Notes under the pieces: generated by a model
What the model saw: only the letters and a program-made list of their open reading frames with translations
Databases searched by the model: none
What the model was told of the DNA's origin: nothing
Program-made: the position numbers and the translations under genes
Part shown: positions 19,901 through 28,352 of the stretch, in pieces
How positions within the stretch are numbered: the stretch's first letter is position 1
Layout of the letters: every line of letters starts with the position of its first letter
IMG/VR virus record: IMGVR_UViG_3300038660_000290
Coordinates: 1 to 31,005 of that record
Strand: one strand, 5' to 3'
DNA from: a virus
DNA: 31,005 bases

Positions 19901-22732
19901 GGTGAAGCAGCGCTTTCTGGGCAGTCATCGTGGTTGCAATTCTACGAGCAGATTCGCCGCACAATTGAACTCGACCCGTCATCCGGACCAGCTTTGGACG
20001 GGCTGGCGGCGCTTGCGCGCGCGAACGCTGAGGCAGAGCTTGCTACAGCCGCACACCGTGAACAGCTTACGCTTCTCTTCGGAACCGAAGACGACAAGGC
20101 TGTAAGTCAGTTCGCTGCTGTCGCGCTGTCTGCCCTTCGTGCAGGCGAAGGCTTCGACGAACTTCAAGCTGAAATCTCCGAGACCATGAATGCGGCACCA
20201 GAACTGGCAAGCCGTTACCAAGGTGTCCTCGATGAAATCCGTGAATCCTTTGCACGTGGCGTAAGCACGCCACAAATCCGACTGGACCTCGGCGACAACC
20301 TCGGAGACTCGGCGGATCGTATCATTGAAATCCGCGAAGAACTGGATCGTACTGCTATTGCCACGGCGAACGCGGCAGACTGGTTCGACCAGATGGCGGA
20401 CGGCGGACTGTTGCGTATGCGTAGCTTGGGTGTTCCCCAAGAGACAATCGACAGCGTGCGTACATTCATCGGAGAATTCCAGCGGTTCGAAAACCTCACA
20501 CTGCCCATCGAAAACCTTCGGATCATCATGGACAGCCTCACGTTCCCGACGGAGCAGGCGACTGCCTTTGCTGCGGCGGTTGAGCGCCAGTTCGCATCTC
20601 TCGCACCTGCACAGCAGACCTACGACAACTTCCGCCGCGTCCTGACAGAGGTAGCGCAGCAGTCGCAGTTTGCCGGTGCAAACATGGACGAGCTTTCGAC
20701 CAGAATGGCCGCTGCCGCACGGGCGGCGCTGGACGCGGGGATGAACGCTGAGGACTTCAACACGTCTTTGCGTTCGGTCCTTGAGGCGGCTGGATACACG
20801 TCTTCCGAGATCGACAATATGATCGGTCTTCTTATGGGTGCGGCGACCGAATTCACCAACTCTGCTCGCGCCGGTTACGACGCAGAGGCTGGCGCAGTTG
20901 CGGCAGCCAACGGGCTGGACCATGTGAGCAATGCTGCGGCAGCAGCGGCGGCACAAGTACGTGGCGTTGTTGCGGCCTTGGCAGCCCTGAAGGGCGCAGG
21001 CAACGCAGCACTCGCAGTGGCAGGCGGCATCGCAGAAGACATCCGGTTCCAAGCATCACAACGCTCGCGCCCAATCTACGAGCGCGCGGCGGCAGAATTT
21101 GTACGCGAACAGCAGGAGACAATCAGCGACGCGTTCTCAGCCGCTGAGTCAGAGGCACGTGCAAGGGGTGCTGACCAAGGCATCTTTGTGGCAGCAGCGA
21201 GCGCCGACCGCGACGCGGCTCTGGCGAAGGTTGAGCAAGGCGCAGCCGACATCGCCGCAGCTTCTTTGGAGCTTTACAACACCGAAGCATGGGCAGACCC
21301 CCGCCGCAGTAGCGGTGGCGGTCGCAGCGCTGGTGGTGGTGGCGGCGGCAGTGCAGGAAGTCGTGAAGAGCAGTTGGCGGCAGCAGACGCAACACAGCGC
21401 CACGCGTTGGCTATGGAAGAACTGATCAAGTCTTCTCGCGAATACCTGTCCGGAGTTGATGAAGAGAATGCCGCGTTGGCGATGCTCGCCAGCGGTATGA
21501 CCACATCTGAGCAAGCGGCGCGCATGCTGGCGCAAGCGCAGATGGAAGGCGTCGTAATGACGCAGGAACAGACGTCCGCTTTCTTTGCGCAGATCGAAGC
21601 AGCAGAAGCGTTGAACCGCGCCCTGACCGCAATGGCCAACGACCCGGTTAACGACTGGATGGACAGCGTCCCATCGTGGCGTGAAGCTGGACAGCAGATC
21701 GAAACTGGCGTGTTCGACAGCCTCAGCAACTCTATCTCTGAGATGATCAAGACAGGTAAGTTCGACTTTGAGTCTCTCGGTGAGGCAATCCTCGGCACCA
21801 TCGCAGACATCATCGCAGACAAGGCCGTCAAGGAACTGGTTAACCTGTTCGGAGGAAACACCTCGGGATCGGGAGAAGGTGGTTTTGGTCTCGGTGGGTT
21901 CTTGTCGGACCTCTTCGGCAACGGTGGCTCGCGCGGTGATGCGCCAGACCCGTTTGCTGCGGGCGGTATGGGTGGTCAAGGTGGACCGGAAATTCTCAAC
22001 GCGTTCGCAACCGGTGGTCCACAGGCCGCTGAGGCAATCCGCGCAGCTATGGTTCAAGCTGGACAGCAGGTAGGACAGAGCATCCGTACAGGCGGCGCAC
22101 AGGCTGGCGCACAGATGGGCACGCAGGTCCAAACCGCTGGTACCGTGGCTGGTACGCAGATGGGTACGCAGGTCATGTCCGCAGGCGCAGCAGGCGGCGC
22201 GCAGATGAATACCCAGATCGTTACCGGCTCACAAGTCGGTGCGCAAGCCATGGGTACGGCGATTTCCACAAGCTCGCAGCAAGGTAGCGGGTTCTTCTCT
22301 CAAATCTTCGGCGGTCTATTCGGGGGCGGCGGGGGCGGCGGAGGTATGGGTGGCATCTTTGGCATGATCATGCCGATGCTTCTCGGTGGGCTGTTCAGCG
22401 AAGGCGGACGTTCCACGTCCCCGGTCGCATCTACGCCTATGCCGGTTTCCGCGTTCCGTCACGCACCGTCATACTCTTCCGGTACTCCGAACACTTCCGG
22501 TATCCCGGCGATGCTTCACGACAATGAAGCAGTCATCCCGCTGTCGCGCGGGCGTAAGATTCCTGTCGAGTTTGGGGATGAGTCCGGTATGGGCGGACGT
22601 GGTGGTGGTAAGGTCCTCAACCAGACGTTCAACATCAGCACACCAGATGCAGACAGCTTCCGCAAGTCTCAGAAGCAGACCATGGCAGAAGCCGCTGGTG
22701 CAGGCCAGCGCGCACTTGGCGCGAACGGTTGA
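16982..22732 (+). CDS. Tape measure protein (1916 aa)
   Basis: The tape measure sets tail length and fills the tube. The N-terminal 400 residues are Ala/Gln/Arg/Ser-rich helices. Residues about 430-620 match the conserved tape measure domain (from GSAFRAMIGSLTFGTFIQG through EELRRQLGERLPGAVNLMA). A hydrophobic stretch lies at about 818-851 (GMVGVSRVLLGLAGPIGIGI). Residues about 1555-1625 resemble the lambda gpH C-terminal domain (SWREAGQQIETGVFDSLSNS). Then come Gly-rich segments, Gln/Gly repeats (about 1688-1765) and a C-terminal AMLHDNEAVIPL block common in such proteins. No strong ribosome binding site is seen; it is probably coupled to the GT gene 3 bases upstream. Confidence 0.95.
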   Translation: MAETHELRLKINAAAAKAGSRAFVAAIVSIQRSVIDLDRMSDGTFKRLAKNAQIAGKAANNTVKPVDRSALRSLDAFAKLQAQTLRQTANTRRGLTSLMDGLRTVAAAYTTARTANEAYTQSVTRSNSVLARQAQLLSQTRSAASASGAGSSPAAPRANNRASDQQIAMQNRVKRAVDDTRLSVERLTTSLMKVGGFSEIQKVGSAFREFQRNVSGAAVSSQQLDVAKTKLNATMRQAQTAAVTLNTKFAEEARITKAAADAARQKERANATMANSAKAAATATSNANAAMARQEKLALDAASANRRASEEVSRLSQRLKNIGDTRGLAMLNTALNQFRSSTAGGVQSASQLRTATAQLAEATSRAKIGLTGMEGAQTRASRSARKLASSSSQAAANARRVEQNMRSIAGSSNAAAGAMRNATGSMRGLENAFSATFQIGSAFRAMIGSLTFGTFIQGVFAAGRALDQFRVTMEVATGTMSGAMQQMDFIDGMARELGTGLRGAREDFAKFAVSASLAGVETATARDIFRSVSEAMTVMGRGAEDQRLAFLALEQMLSKNVVSSEELRRQLGERLPGAVNLMARAVGVTTAELQDMLKAGELVASEVLPKFAREVDRAFGPGLEASLAKAPAALGRFRNEIEFFLSAIADSGFMDELAKGFDRLTQAMRSPEALDAALKLGDGLTNLAEIGFDFAEATVTNIDRVGAAAKAILGGIIVRQVTLMAGALLTGATRAAAAIQVLTARFAGSTAATTAHTAALTRDTAAENINAAATVRSTGATTAHTRATVANAAAVSASAAASTRAAGAMAATSRVAGAAAMGMVGVSRVLLGLAGPIGIGIAALSLLPIFFSDSGEAAVEMADDIEDAVRRAGASLDQLEARDYAPTSRRMMDSIVSDLETLDSHLQRVGANSEDFADSFGSAMQRMARQTESTTSIFARMEGINLSRIGIDGDALDGLRGSTRRLVSDTLELGEAALSGQSSWLQFYEQIRRTIELDPSSGPALDGLAALARANAEAELATAAHREQLTLLFGTEDDKAVSQFAAVALSALRAGEGFDELQAEISETMNAAPELASRYQGVLDEIRESFARGVSTPQIRLDLGDNLGDSADRIIEIREELDRTAIATANAADWFDQMADGGLLRMRSLGVPQETIDSVRTFIGEFQRFENLTLPIENLRIIMDSLTFPTEQATAFAAAVERQFASLAPAQQTYDNFRRVLTEVAQQSQFAGANMDELSTRMAAAARAALDAGMNAEDFNTSLRSVLEAAGYTSSEIDNMIGLLMGAATEFTNSARAGYDAEAGAVAAANGLDHVSNAAAAAAAQVRGVVAALAALKGAGNAALAVAGGIAEDIRFQASQRSRPIYERAAAEFVREQQETISDAFSAAESEARARGADQGIFVAAASADRDAALAKVEQGAADIAAASLELYNTEAWADPRRSSGGGRSAGGGGGGSAGSREEQLAAADATQRHALAMEELIKSSREYLSGVDEENAALAMLASGMTTSEQAARMLAQAQMEGVVMTQEQTSAFFAQIEAAEALNRALTAMANDPVNDWMDSVPSWREAGQQIETGVFDSLSNSISEMIKTGKFDFESLGEAILGTIADIIADKAVKELVNLFGGNTSGSGEGGFGLGGFLSDLFGNGGSRGDAPDPFAAGGMGGQGGPEILNAFATGGPQAAEAIRAAMVQAGQQVGQSIRTGGAQAGAQMGTQVQTAGTVAGTQMGTQVMSAGAAGGAQMNTQIVTGSQVGAQAMGTAISTSSQQGSGFFSQIFGGLFGGGGGGGGMGGIFGMIMPMLLGGLFSEGGRSTSPVASTPMPVSAFRHAPSYSSGTPNTSGIPAMLHDNEAVIPLSRGRKIPVEFGDESGMGGRGGGKVLNQTFNISTPDADSFRKSQKQTMAEAAGAGQRALGANG
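22045..22275 (+). repeat. Gln/Gly/Met-rich tandem repeats inside the tape measure gene
   Basis: Several units of about 12-13 codons with the theme AG.QMGTQV..AG recur in this stretch, and the DNA words GCGCAGATG and GGTACGCAGATGGG repeat. They encode an imperfect repeat in the C-terminal part of the tape measure. Confidence 0.6.
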
Positions 22733-22757
22733 CGCATGTGCCAAATGGTGATATGAG
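22729..22757 (+). promoter_or_regulatory. Promoter overlapping the end of the tape measure gene
   Basis: TTGACG (22729-22734) contains the tape measure stop codon; TATGAG (22752-22757) follows after 17 bases. The spacer contains ATGTGCCAAATGGT (22736-22749), identical to 24122-24135. The -10 box overlaps GAGG, the likely ribosome binding site, so a transcript starting here would begin at about the next ATG. Confidence 0.55.
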
Positions 22758-22763
22758 GCGCAT

Positions 22764-24110
22764 ATGATTGGTTTTCACAATGTCCGTTTCCCCGAAGAAG
22801 TAAGCTGGGGATCAAGCGGTGGTCCCGTGTACAAGACGCAAATCTTCGAAACCTTCCGGGGTTTCGAGAAGCGTAACATTGACTGGTGCCAACCGCAGAT
22901 GAGGTTCAACGTCGCCTTTGGTGTCAAAAAAGATACCCAGATGATGGAGCTTCTGAATTTCTTCAACGCGCGTCAAGGGCGGGCGTACGGATTCCGGTAC
23001 AAGAACTGGGGCAACTATCGCATCCAGTCCGCACCGATTGCCACTGGCGATGGATTCAGCACGCGCCTTCCGATGTGGAAGTTCTATGGTTTTGCCTCGG
23101 CACGATCCTACAAGCGCCTCCGAAAAATCGTTCCGGGGAGCGTCAGTGATGTTGGACTTCTTGGTCCCGGATCACTCGTTGAAGGGGTTGATTTCAGCAT
23201 CGACTATGAAGCCGGTGAGATCGCGCTGAACGAAGCTCCGGGGTATGGCACACCGGTTTATGGTAACCTTGAATTCGATGAGCCCGTTCGTTTCGACATT
23301 GACAACATTCAGACAATCATCGACCAGTACAACAACAACTCCCTTGGGAACCTGCCATTGATCGGAGTCAAGTCTGGGTTCACCGGTGGCTCCATTTTTG
23401 CTCCGATACAGGATGCCACAGGTTCAGACGATTTCTACGATAACACCAGACTCATCCTGAATTTCGATGACATCGCAACCCCGACGACAACTTTTGATCA
23501 GTCTGAGTTGGGCCTGCCGGTCACGATTGCCGGGACAGGGTTGATCAACTCTACGTCTTTCCGCCACGGTCAAGGGTCGTTTTCAACCGGAGCAACGGGA
23601 TACGCCGAAGTTACCGGGATACCAATGGGCGTGAGCGGACTTCCGTTCACTCTTGAGGTGTTTGCGCAACAGTCTCAAGCAGGCGCAGCGTCTCAGCCTC
23701 TTCTATCGAAGTGGGAAGCCAGCGGTACAAACCGCTGCTACACTATTCGGTACATCCGGGCAACCAGACAGTTGCAGTTCGCCGTGTCCCTCGATGGGGG
23801 ATCGTCCGAGACAATAATCTTGAATTTCCCGTGGACCACAGCGGTCCCAAACAAATTCGACTACATCACCGTTGACCGCCTTCCAAGCGGTTGGTTTGTA
23901 CTCCGCATAAATGGTAAGCCGATGCAGACAGTGCGGAACACCGGAACGATCCATGATGCAAATGTCCCGTTCAACGTGGGCAGCCTCGCATCCCCGCTTG
24001 CAGGAGAAGGTCCGTATCAGGGACTCATCGACTCTGTGCGCGTTACCATCGGACGTAACCGCAATCCGGCGTTTGACATTGTGGACATCCCAACGCCGTA
24101 TCCAGTTTGA
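22764..24110 (+). CDS. Distal tail protein, DUF2460 (RcGTA gp12-like), with LamG-like C-terminal domain
   Basis: Residues about 1-210 match DUF2460, the family of the RcGTA distal tail protein: an N-terminal FPEEVSWGSSGGPVYKT block, FFNARQGRAYGFRYKNW (about 67-83), a GD-containing turn and FDEPVRFDID near 170. Residues about 225-440 form a LamG/concanavalin-like beta-sandwich (LILNFDD, PFTLEVFAQ, DYITVDRLPSGWFVLRING, and the final GLIDSVRVTIG), a likely carbohydrate binder. In the tail this protein would form the ring between tube and hub. GAGG lies 5 bases upstream of the ATG and overlaps the -10 box. Confidence 0.87.
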   Translation: MIGFHNVRFPEEVSWGSSGGPVYKTQIFETFRGFEKRNIDWCQPQMRFNVAFGVKKDTQMMELLNFFNARQGRAYGFRYKNWGNYRIQSAPIATGDGFSTRLPMWKFYGFASARSYKRLRKIVPGSVSDVGLLGPGSLVEGVDFSIDYEAGEIALNEAPGYGTPVYGNLEFDEPVRFDIDNIQTIIDQYNNNSLGNLPLIGVKSGFTGGSIFAPIQDATGSDDFYDNTRLILNFDDIATPTTTFDQSELGLPVTIAGTGLINSTSFRHGQGSFSTGATGYAEVTGIPMGVSGLPFTLEVFAQQSQAGAASQPLLSKWEASGTNRCYTIRYIRATRQLQFAVSLDGGSSETIILNFPWTTAVPNKFDYITVDRLPSGWFVLRINGKPMQTVRNTGTIHDANVPFNVGSLASPLAGEGPYQGLIDSVRVTIGRNRNPAFDIVDIPTPYPV

Positions 24111-24111
24111 C

Positions 24112-24145
24112 TTGACAACGTATGTGCCAAATGGTAGGTTGGCAC
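24112..24145 (+). promoter_or_regulatory. Promoter with inverted repeat upstream of 24167
   Basis: TTGACA (24112-24117) and TAGGTT (24135-24140) are 17 bases apart. The spacer carries ATGTGCCAAATGGT (24122-24135), repeated from 22736. Here GTGCCAA (24124-24130) and TTGGCAC (24139-24145) also form an inverted repeat across the -10 box, as in an operator. Confidence 0.6.
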
Positions 24146-24166
24146 TCAATCCAATGAGGTAACACT

Positions 24167-25186
24167 ATGCCAATTCTAGTATGTGGCGCTGAGGGCGAAT
24201 GGGCTCTTTTCACAAACGATCTTGTCGCTACCGGTTCTGACAGCAAGCGCCGTGGTTCCGTGCGGATTGAAGCTGGTGATTCCATGTTCAAAGCGTTCAC
24301 CGGAACGAACGACATGTGGTTTCACTTCCGATGGACGGCCCTGACCACAGGGAGCATCGGCTCTGGCGGACTTGCACTGGACTTCATCCAGATCAACAAC
24401 GCGTCGGGACTCCTTGCTGGCGTGCGGGATTCCGGCGCAGCAAATATCGGCGCTATTACGCGGTACACCGTTTTCGGGGCAACATCGGATGGCGGCGGAG
24501 TCGTACAAAGTTCTTCCTTCGACGAGCCTGCGCTGAACTATATCGACATGGATTTCCGCGTACGGATCACGACTGGTTCCAACGCCAACGACACACTTCA
24601 AATTGATTTTTATCGCAACGGACAACTTCGATGGACGCGCACCTCTATTGATGCTGGCGGTTTCGGACTGCCGACAGACATCGAACTCTTTGCTCGCCGG
24701 TCAACCAACGCAAACAACTACGATGAAGTAGGCTATCAAGATGTAATCGTAACAGATTCCCTGCCAACTGTCGGCATGGAACTGGCGGTATTGGTACCCT
24801 CGGCGGTTGGCGTCGATTCAGACTTCGTGAACGACTACACGAACATTGACGATGAAGGGTATAACCCGGACACCGTTATCTCTACAACGACCCCCGGCGA
24901 CCGCGAGAGTTGGATTTTTGCAACACCTACATTCACAATCGGGGACAAAGTCATCTACGGCATTGCTTTGGACACGGTAGCTCAGACGGACATCGCTCTG
25001 TTGATTTCTGACTTCCAGCCGTTCCTGCGGGTCAACGCCACATCCTACAATTCGGCAACCACTCTTGGTGCCAATGAAATCAACCCCGACAGCTACGTTT
25101 CTGTATTCACACTCAACCCTGACACAAGCCAGCCGTGGGTTGAGGCCGATCTGAACGCGTTGGAGGCAGGCGTAGAGGCAACCTAA
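24167..25186 (+). CDS. Putative tail structural protein with lectin-like fold (339 aa)
   Basis: The first about 200 residues look like a single concanavalin/jelly-roll beta-sandwich (FKAFTGTNDMWFHFRW, then LQIDFYRNGQLRWTRTSI and IELFARRS), similar in style to the LamG part of the preceding gene. The C-terminal part is a different beta-rich region ending NPDTSQPWVEADLNALEAGV, a segment common at the ends of phage tail proteins. GAGGT lies 6 bases upstream of the ATG. It is between two DUF2460 genes, so it probably sits at the tail tip and may touch the host surface. Confidence 0.7.
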   Translation: MPILVCGAEGEWALFTNDLVATGSDSKRRGSVRIEAGDSMFKAFTGTNDMWFHFRWTALTTGSIGSGGLALDFIQINNASGLLAGVRDSGAANIGAITRYTVFGATSDGGGVVQSSSFDEPALNYIDMDFRVRITTGSNANDTLQIDFYRNGQLRWTRTSIDAGGFGLPTDIELFARRSTNANNYDEVGYQDVIVTDSLPTVGMELAVLVPSAVGVDSDFVNDYTNIDDEGYNPDTVISTTTPGDRESWIFATPTFTIGDKVIYGIALDTVAQTDIALLISDFQPFLRVNATSYNSATTLGANEINPDSYVSVFTLNPDTSQPWVEADLNALEAGVEAT

Positions 25187-26121
25187 TGCCAACTGTACCA
25201 GCACCCACGGATTTCGAGGGGATTGCAAAGCAGGAAGGCTACGCCGTACTGCATAATGGTGCCATGGTTGACAGCCGTGGTTACGCAATTCTTGCGAGCG
25301 GTGCCCAAATACCGGCATCCGTATCTTACGCTGTTTTGTCGGATGCTGCCGCAATCTCGACGATAACCAGTTATGCGGTTATCTCCAACCCGGCTTCTAT
25401 TTTGGCCAGCGCGGCTTACGCGGTTCACCACTTCCCTGCCAGCATCATCGCTGCACCGGCTTACGCCGTTCTTGTGCCGCTGTATCCTCCGTACGAAGAC
25501 ATCCCGATTGACGTTGACTTCGTTGAAGAGCGCTTCCCCGAGTGTGTTTCGTTCGGATCGTCTGGTGGTCCGGGGTTCAAGACAAGTGTCTTTGAGTTTG
25601 ATTCGGGCTTCACGGCTTCTATGATCGAATGGGACCGCCTGCGCGCCCGGTACGATGTTACGTTCGAAAATGCAACACCGACAGACATCGAGCAGGTGGA
25701 AGAATTCTTCTACGGTATGCGTGGACAAGCCCTCGGTTTCCGATACAAGGATTGGAGTGATTATCAGATCACACAACAAAACGTTCTTGTCGGTGATGGA
25801 GACAAAGATCGTTTCCAAATTTTCAAAAGGTACACTTCTGGTGGCCACACGTTTGATCGAATCATCAAGAAGCCTGTCGCAAATACGATGGAGTTCACTC
25901 TCAACGGTGCAGTCCAACTTGAGAATGGCGACTACTTCATCAACTACACGACAGGTGAAATAATTTTCCCATCCGCGCCTCCCGTGGGCGCTGTTGGGTA
26001 TATCACCTATATGGAATTCGATGTACCGGTTCGCTTTGCATCCGACGAACTGGATGTCACGTACAACGACTTCCGCCAACTTAAAATCAACTCGATACCA
26101 ATGATTGAGATTCTACTGTGA
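25186..26121 (+). CDS. Second DUF2460 protein with an N-terminal 15-residue repeat extension
   Basis: Residues about 105-311 are a second DUF2460 domain (RFPECVSFGSSGGPGFKT, FFYGMRGQALGFRYKDW, FDVPVRFASDEL), related to the protein at 22764. The first 100 residues are an unusual extension of six repeats of about 15 residues, each beginning YAV or YAI (at 19, 33, 48, 63, 78, 93) with the theme A.I..S, predicted as a beta-solenoid or similar. The start overlaps the previous stop (TAATG), and its end overlaps the next GTG by 4 bases. One of the two DUF2460 proteins is likely the true distal tail ring protein. Confidence 0.82.
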   Translation: MPTVPAPTDFEGIAKQEGYAVLHNGAMVDSRGYAILASGAQIPASVSYAVLSDAAAISTITSYAVISNPASILASAAYAVHHFPASIIAAPAYAVLVPLYPPYEDIPIDVDFVEERFPECVSFGSSGGPGFKTSVFEFDSGFTASMIEWDRLRARYDVTFENATPTDIEQVEEFFYGMRGQALGFRYKDWSDYQITQQNVLVGDGDKDRFQIFKRYTSGGHTFDRIIKKPVANTMEFTLNGAVQLENGDYFINYTTGEIIFPSAPPVGAVGYITYMEFDVPVRFASDELDVTYNDFRQLKINSIPMIEILL

Positions 26122-28352
26122 AGACAACAACATCAGCCTTCCGTGAACACCTTGATGGTAAAGTGACGGCGCTATGCACGTGCTGGATCATCACACGCGT
26201 CGATGGCAACGTGTACCGGTTTACGGACGCGGATGAAGATGTTGTGCAGGGTGGTCTCACCTATACTTCCATCGGCGCATACCAGCGTACCGCGATTGAA
26301 ACAACGTCAAGCCTTTCTGTGGACAACCTCGACATTGTAGGCACGGCGAGTGATCTGGCTTTGCCCGAGAACGAACTTCGGGCAGGATTGTTTGACAACG
26401 CAGAAATCCGAATTTTCGTGACGTCGTGGCTCGACACCGTTAAAGGTGATCTGAAAATGCGTCGTGGTTTTTTCGGCGAGGTTCAGACACTTCCAAACGG
26501 AACTTTCCAAGTTGAATTGCGTGGGATCATGCAACGCCTGTCCTACAACTATATGGACATTTTTTCCGCTACCTGCCTGTATGATTTGGGGGAACCGGGC
26601 TGCGGTATCGCCATTAAGCCCGATGAGATTCGCCCAAACACATCCTATTCCGTGGGAGACTTTATTCTCGCCCAACAGGCGGGAACTGTGCGCGGAAAAG
26701 TTTTCGACCTAGACATCGGTGACCCAGACTTTGAACAGGCAGGCGCGGCCTTGAATGGTATCGAGGATTCCCTGTTCTGGACAAACACCGGCGCGAATGA
26801 TCTGGTGGTAGCGCCGGTGGCATACACCGGGGATTACGCTGCGCGCGGCGGGGCAGGCTCTGGTACCCTGACTCAGTTCATCGACCTTACTCTGGCAGGT
26901 ACCGGGGCAACAATCGAAGCCTTGGACAGCAACAGAATTTACATGACGTTGAACGCGTGGCGCAGAGATGACGGTGACCAAGGTCGGATACGTGTTGAAT
27001 TCCTCGACGATGATGGCACAGAACTGGACTATGGGTCCGAAGCCGATTGGTCCTCCGCAATCCCTATAACACTTCTGCCGACTCTGGTAGCAGATTTCAC
27101 AATCGAATGCTGGATCAACCCGAACGGCACGATGACGGGTTCGGCAGGACTCGCCAGTTTTGGTGTGACTACACGCGCCGGGCAGGGTAACGACATCAAT
27201 TTCGGTGGCGGTTTCCCCACACTGTACAACAACATCCCCGGACAACCGGGGGAAGACATCATCGTCTCCCCGAATCAACTTGTGTCAGGTCAGTGGAAGC
27301 ACCTCGCTTTTGTTCGAGAAGGCGCAGACGTTCGCATCTATGAGAATTTTGAACTTGTTGCCGAAGAGGTTGGAACGACTTACGCCAGCACCTTTTCTAT
27401 CAATAGACTTGGTGGGTCCATTGGCGGGGGACTACCCGCACAAATCATGGAATTCCGCATCTGGGATGTTGCTCGAACGCAGGGCGAGATCAAGTTCAAC
27501 GGCGACCGTAGCATCGACCCAGCCACCGCAAACCTTGTTCGATACTACAGCTTTTACGATGGCACATTCGATGATGCGACTGGGAATGATCCAGCTTCAA
27601 ACCCGCCGGGTCCAAATGGAATTCTTCCAGCAACTGGCCCGGTAGCGGTTGCCACAGTACACACGCCAACCAACGCGGCCAGATTCAATACCGGATTTGA
27701 AATCGTCGGCGGTGTGTGGACGGAACGCGGTTTCCGCGATAGGCTAGTCCCGAACGGCACGCGATACGCACGTGTTGATTTTGACGTAAACCTCCTGACA
27801 ACTGCACCAGCAGATTCATACATTGACAACCTCAACGGGTACATCATCGACACGTCTCAAGCTGGGCCGTTGCTTTGCAACACCGTGAACAATGTGTATT
27901 GGGAATGTACCAGTGCCCACACCTCCGGGTCGGGTCCGTTCACTTTCACTGGTGGGCCGAGCACCGTAGCAACAAATTTCATCGCACGGGATGCATGGCT
28001 CCGCGAAGGGCGGGTCCTAAGCGCGTCTGATGCGCGTACGTTTGTCTGCGAGGTGGACGACGTGCGGGCAGTCGATGCTTGGTTCAACGGGGGAACTGTT
28101 ACGTTCCAAACGGGTCCAAACGCCGGTGTCAGCATGGAAGTCAAGAAGTGGGATGCGGCAACAAACGAGATGGAGCTTTTCCTTTCGCTCCCAAACAACA
28201 TCTCGGCTGGCGACCTGTTTTGCGTATATCCGGGATGTGACAAATCGCGGATCAGTTGCGCGGCAATTTTTGACAACGTGTTCAACTTCTTTGGCACACC
28301 CGACGTTCCGGGTACGGACGAACTTCTCAGATACCCGAATGCGGTCCAATGA
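26118..28352 (+). CDS. Tail hub protein (DUF2163/BR0599, RcGTA gp13-like) with nested inserted domains
   Basis: The N-terminal about 195 residues match DUF2163 (VTALCTCWIITRVDG, RGFFGEVQ, CLYDLGEPGCGI), and the C-terminal about 150 match the partner BR0599 region (ending YPGCDKSRISC and FFGTPDVPGTDEL). Conserved cysteines C153, C162, C707 and C714 (with C702) resemble those proposed to hold an iron-sulfur cluster in tail hubs of this type. Between them lies a LamG-like domain (about 315-505), which itself seems to split another beta-sandwich (about 220-315 and 510-590, ending ADSYIDNLNGYI). RcGTA hubs of this family are about 290-300 residues, so this protein is more than twice the usual length. 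The GTG start overlaps the previous stop. Confidence 0.85.
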   Translation: MKTTTSAFREHLDGKVTALCTCWIITRVDGNVYRFTDADEDVVQGGLTYTSIGAYQRTAIETTSSLSVDNLDIVGTASDLALPENELRAGLFDNAEIRIFVTSWLDTVKGDLKMRRGFFGEVQTLPNGTFQVELRGIMQRLSYNYMDIFSATCLYDLGEPGCGIAIKPDEIRPNTSYSVGDFILAQQAGTVRGKVFDLDIGDPDFEQAGAALNGIEDSLFWTNTGANDLVVAPVAYTGDYAARGGAGSGTLTQFIDLTLAGTGATIEALDSNRIYMTLNAWRRDDGDQGRIRVEFLDDDGTELDYGSEADWSSAIPITLLPTLVADFTIECWINPNGTMTGSAGLASFGVTTRAGQGNDINFGGGFPTLYNNIPGQPGEDIIVSPNQLVSGQWKHLAFVREGADVRIYENFELVAEEVGTTYASTFSINRLGGSIGGGLPAQIMEFRIWDVARTQGEIKFNGDRSIDPATANLVRYYSFYDGTFDDATGNDPASNPPGPNGILPATGPVAVATVHTPTNAARFNTGFEIVGGVWTERGFRDRLVPNGTRYARVDFDVNLLTTAPADSYIDNLNGYIIDTSQAGPLLCNTVNNVYWECTSAHTSGSGPFTFTGGPSTVATNFIARDAWLREGRVLSASDARTFVCEVDDVRAVDAWFNGGTVTFQTGPNAGVSMEVKKWDAATNEMELFLSLPNNISAGDLFCVYPGCDKSRISCAAIFDNVFNFFGTPDVPGTDELLRYPNAVQ

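Noticed and set aside
19979-21052. Minus-strand frame of 357 codons inside the tape measure gene
   Set aside because: Shadow of the tape measure; composition (many Cys and Arg) is typical of antisense frames.
22045-22275. Tandem repeats as a possible CRISPR array
   Set aside because: The repeats are in-frame protein repeats of variable sequence, without conserved spacers; part of the tape measure gene.
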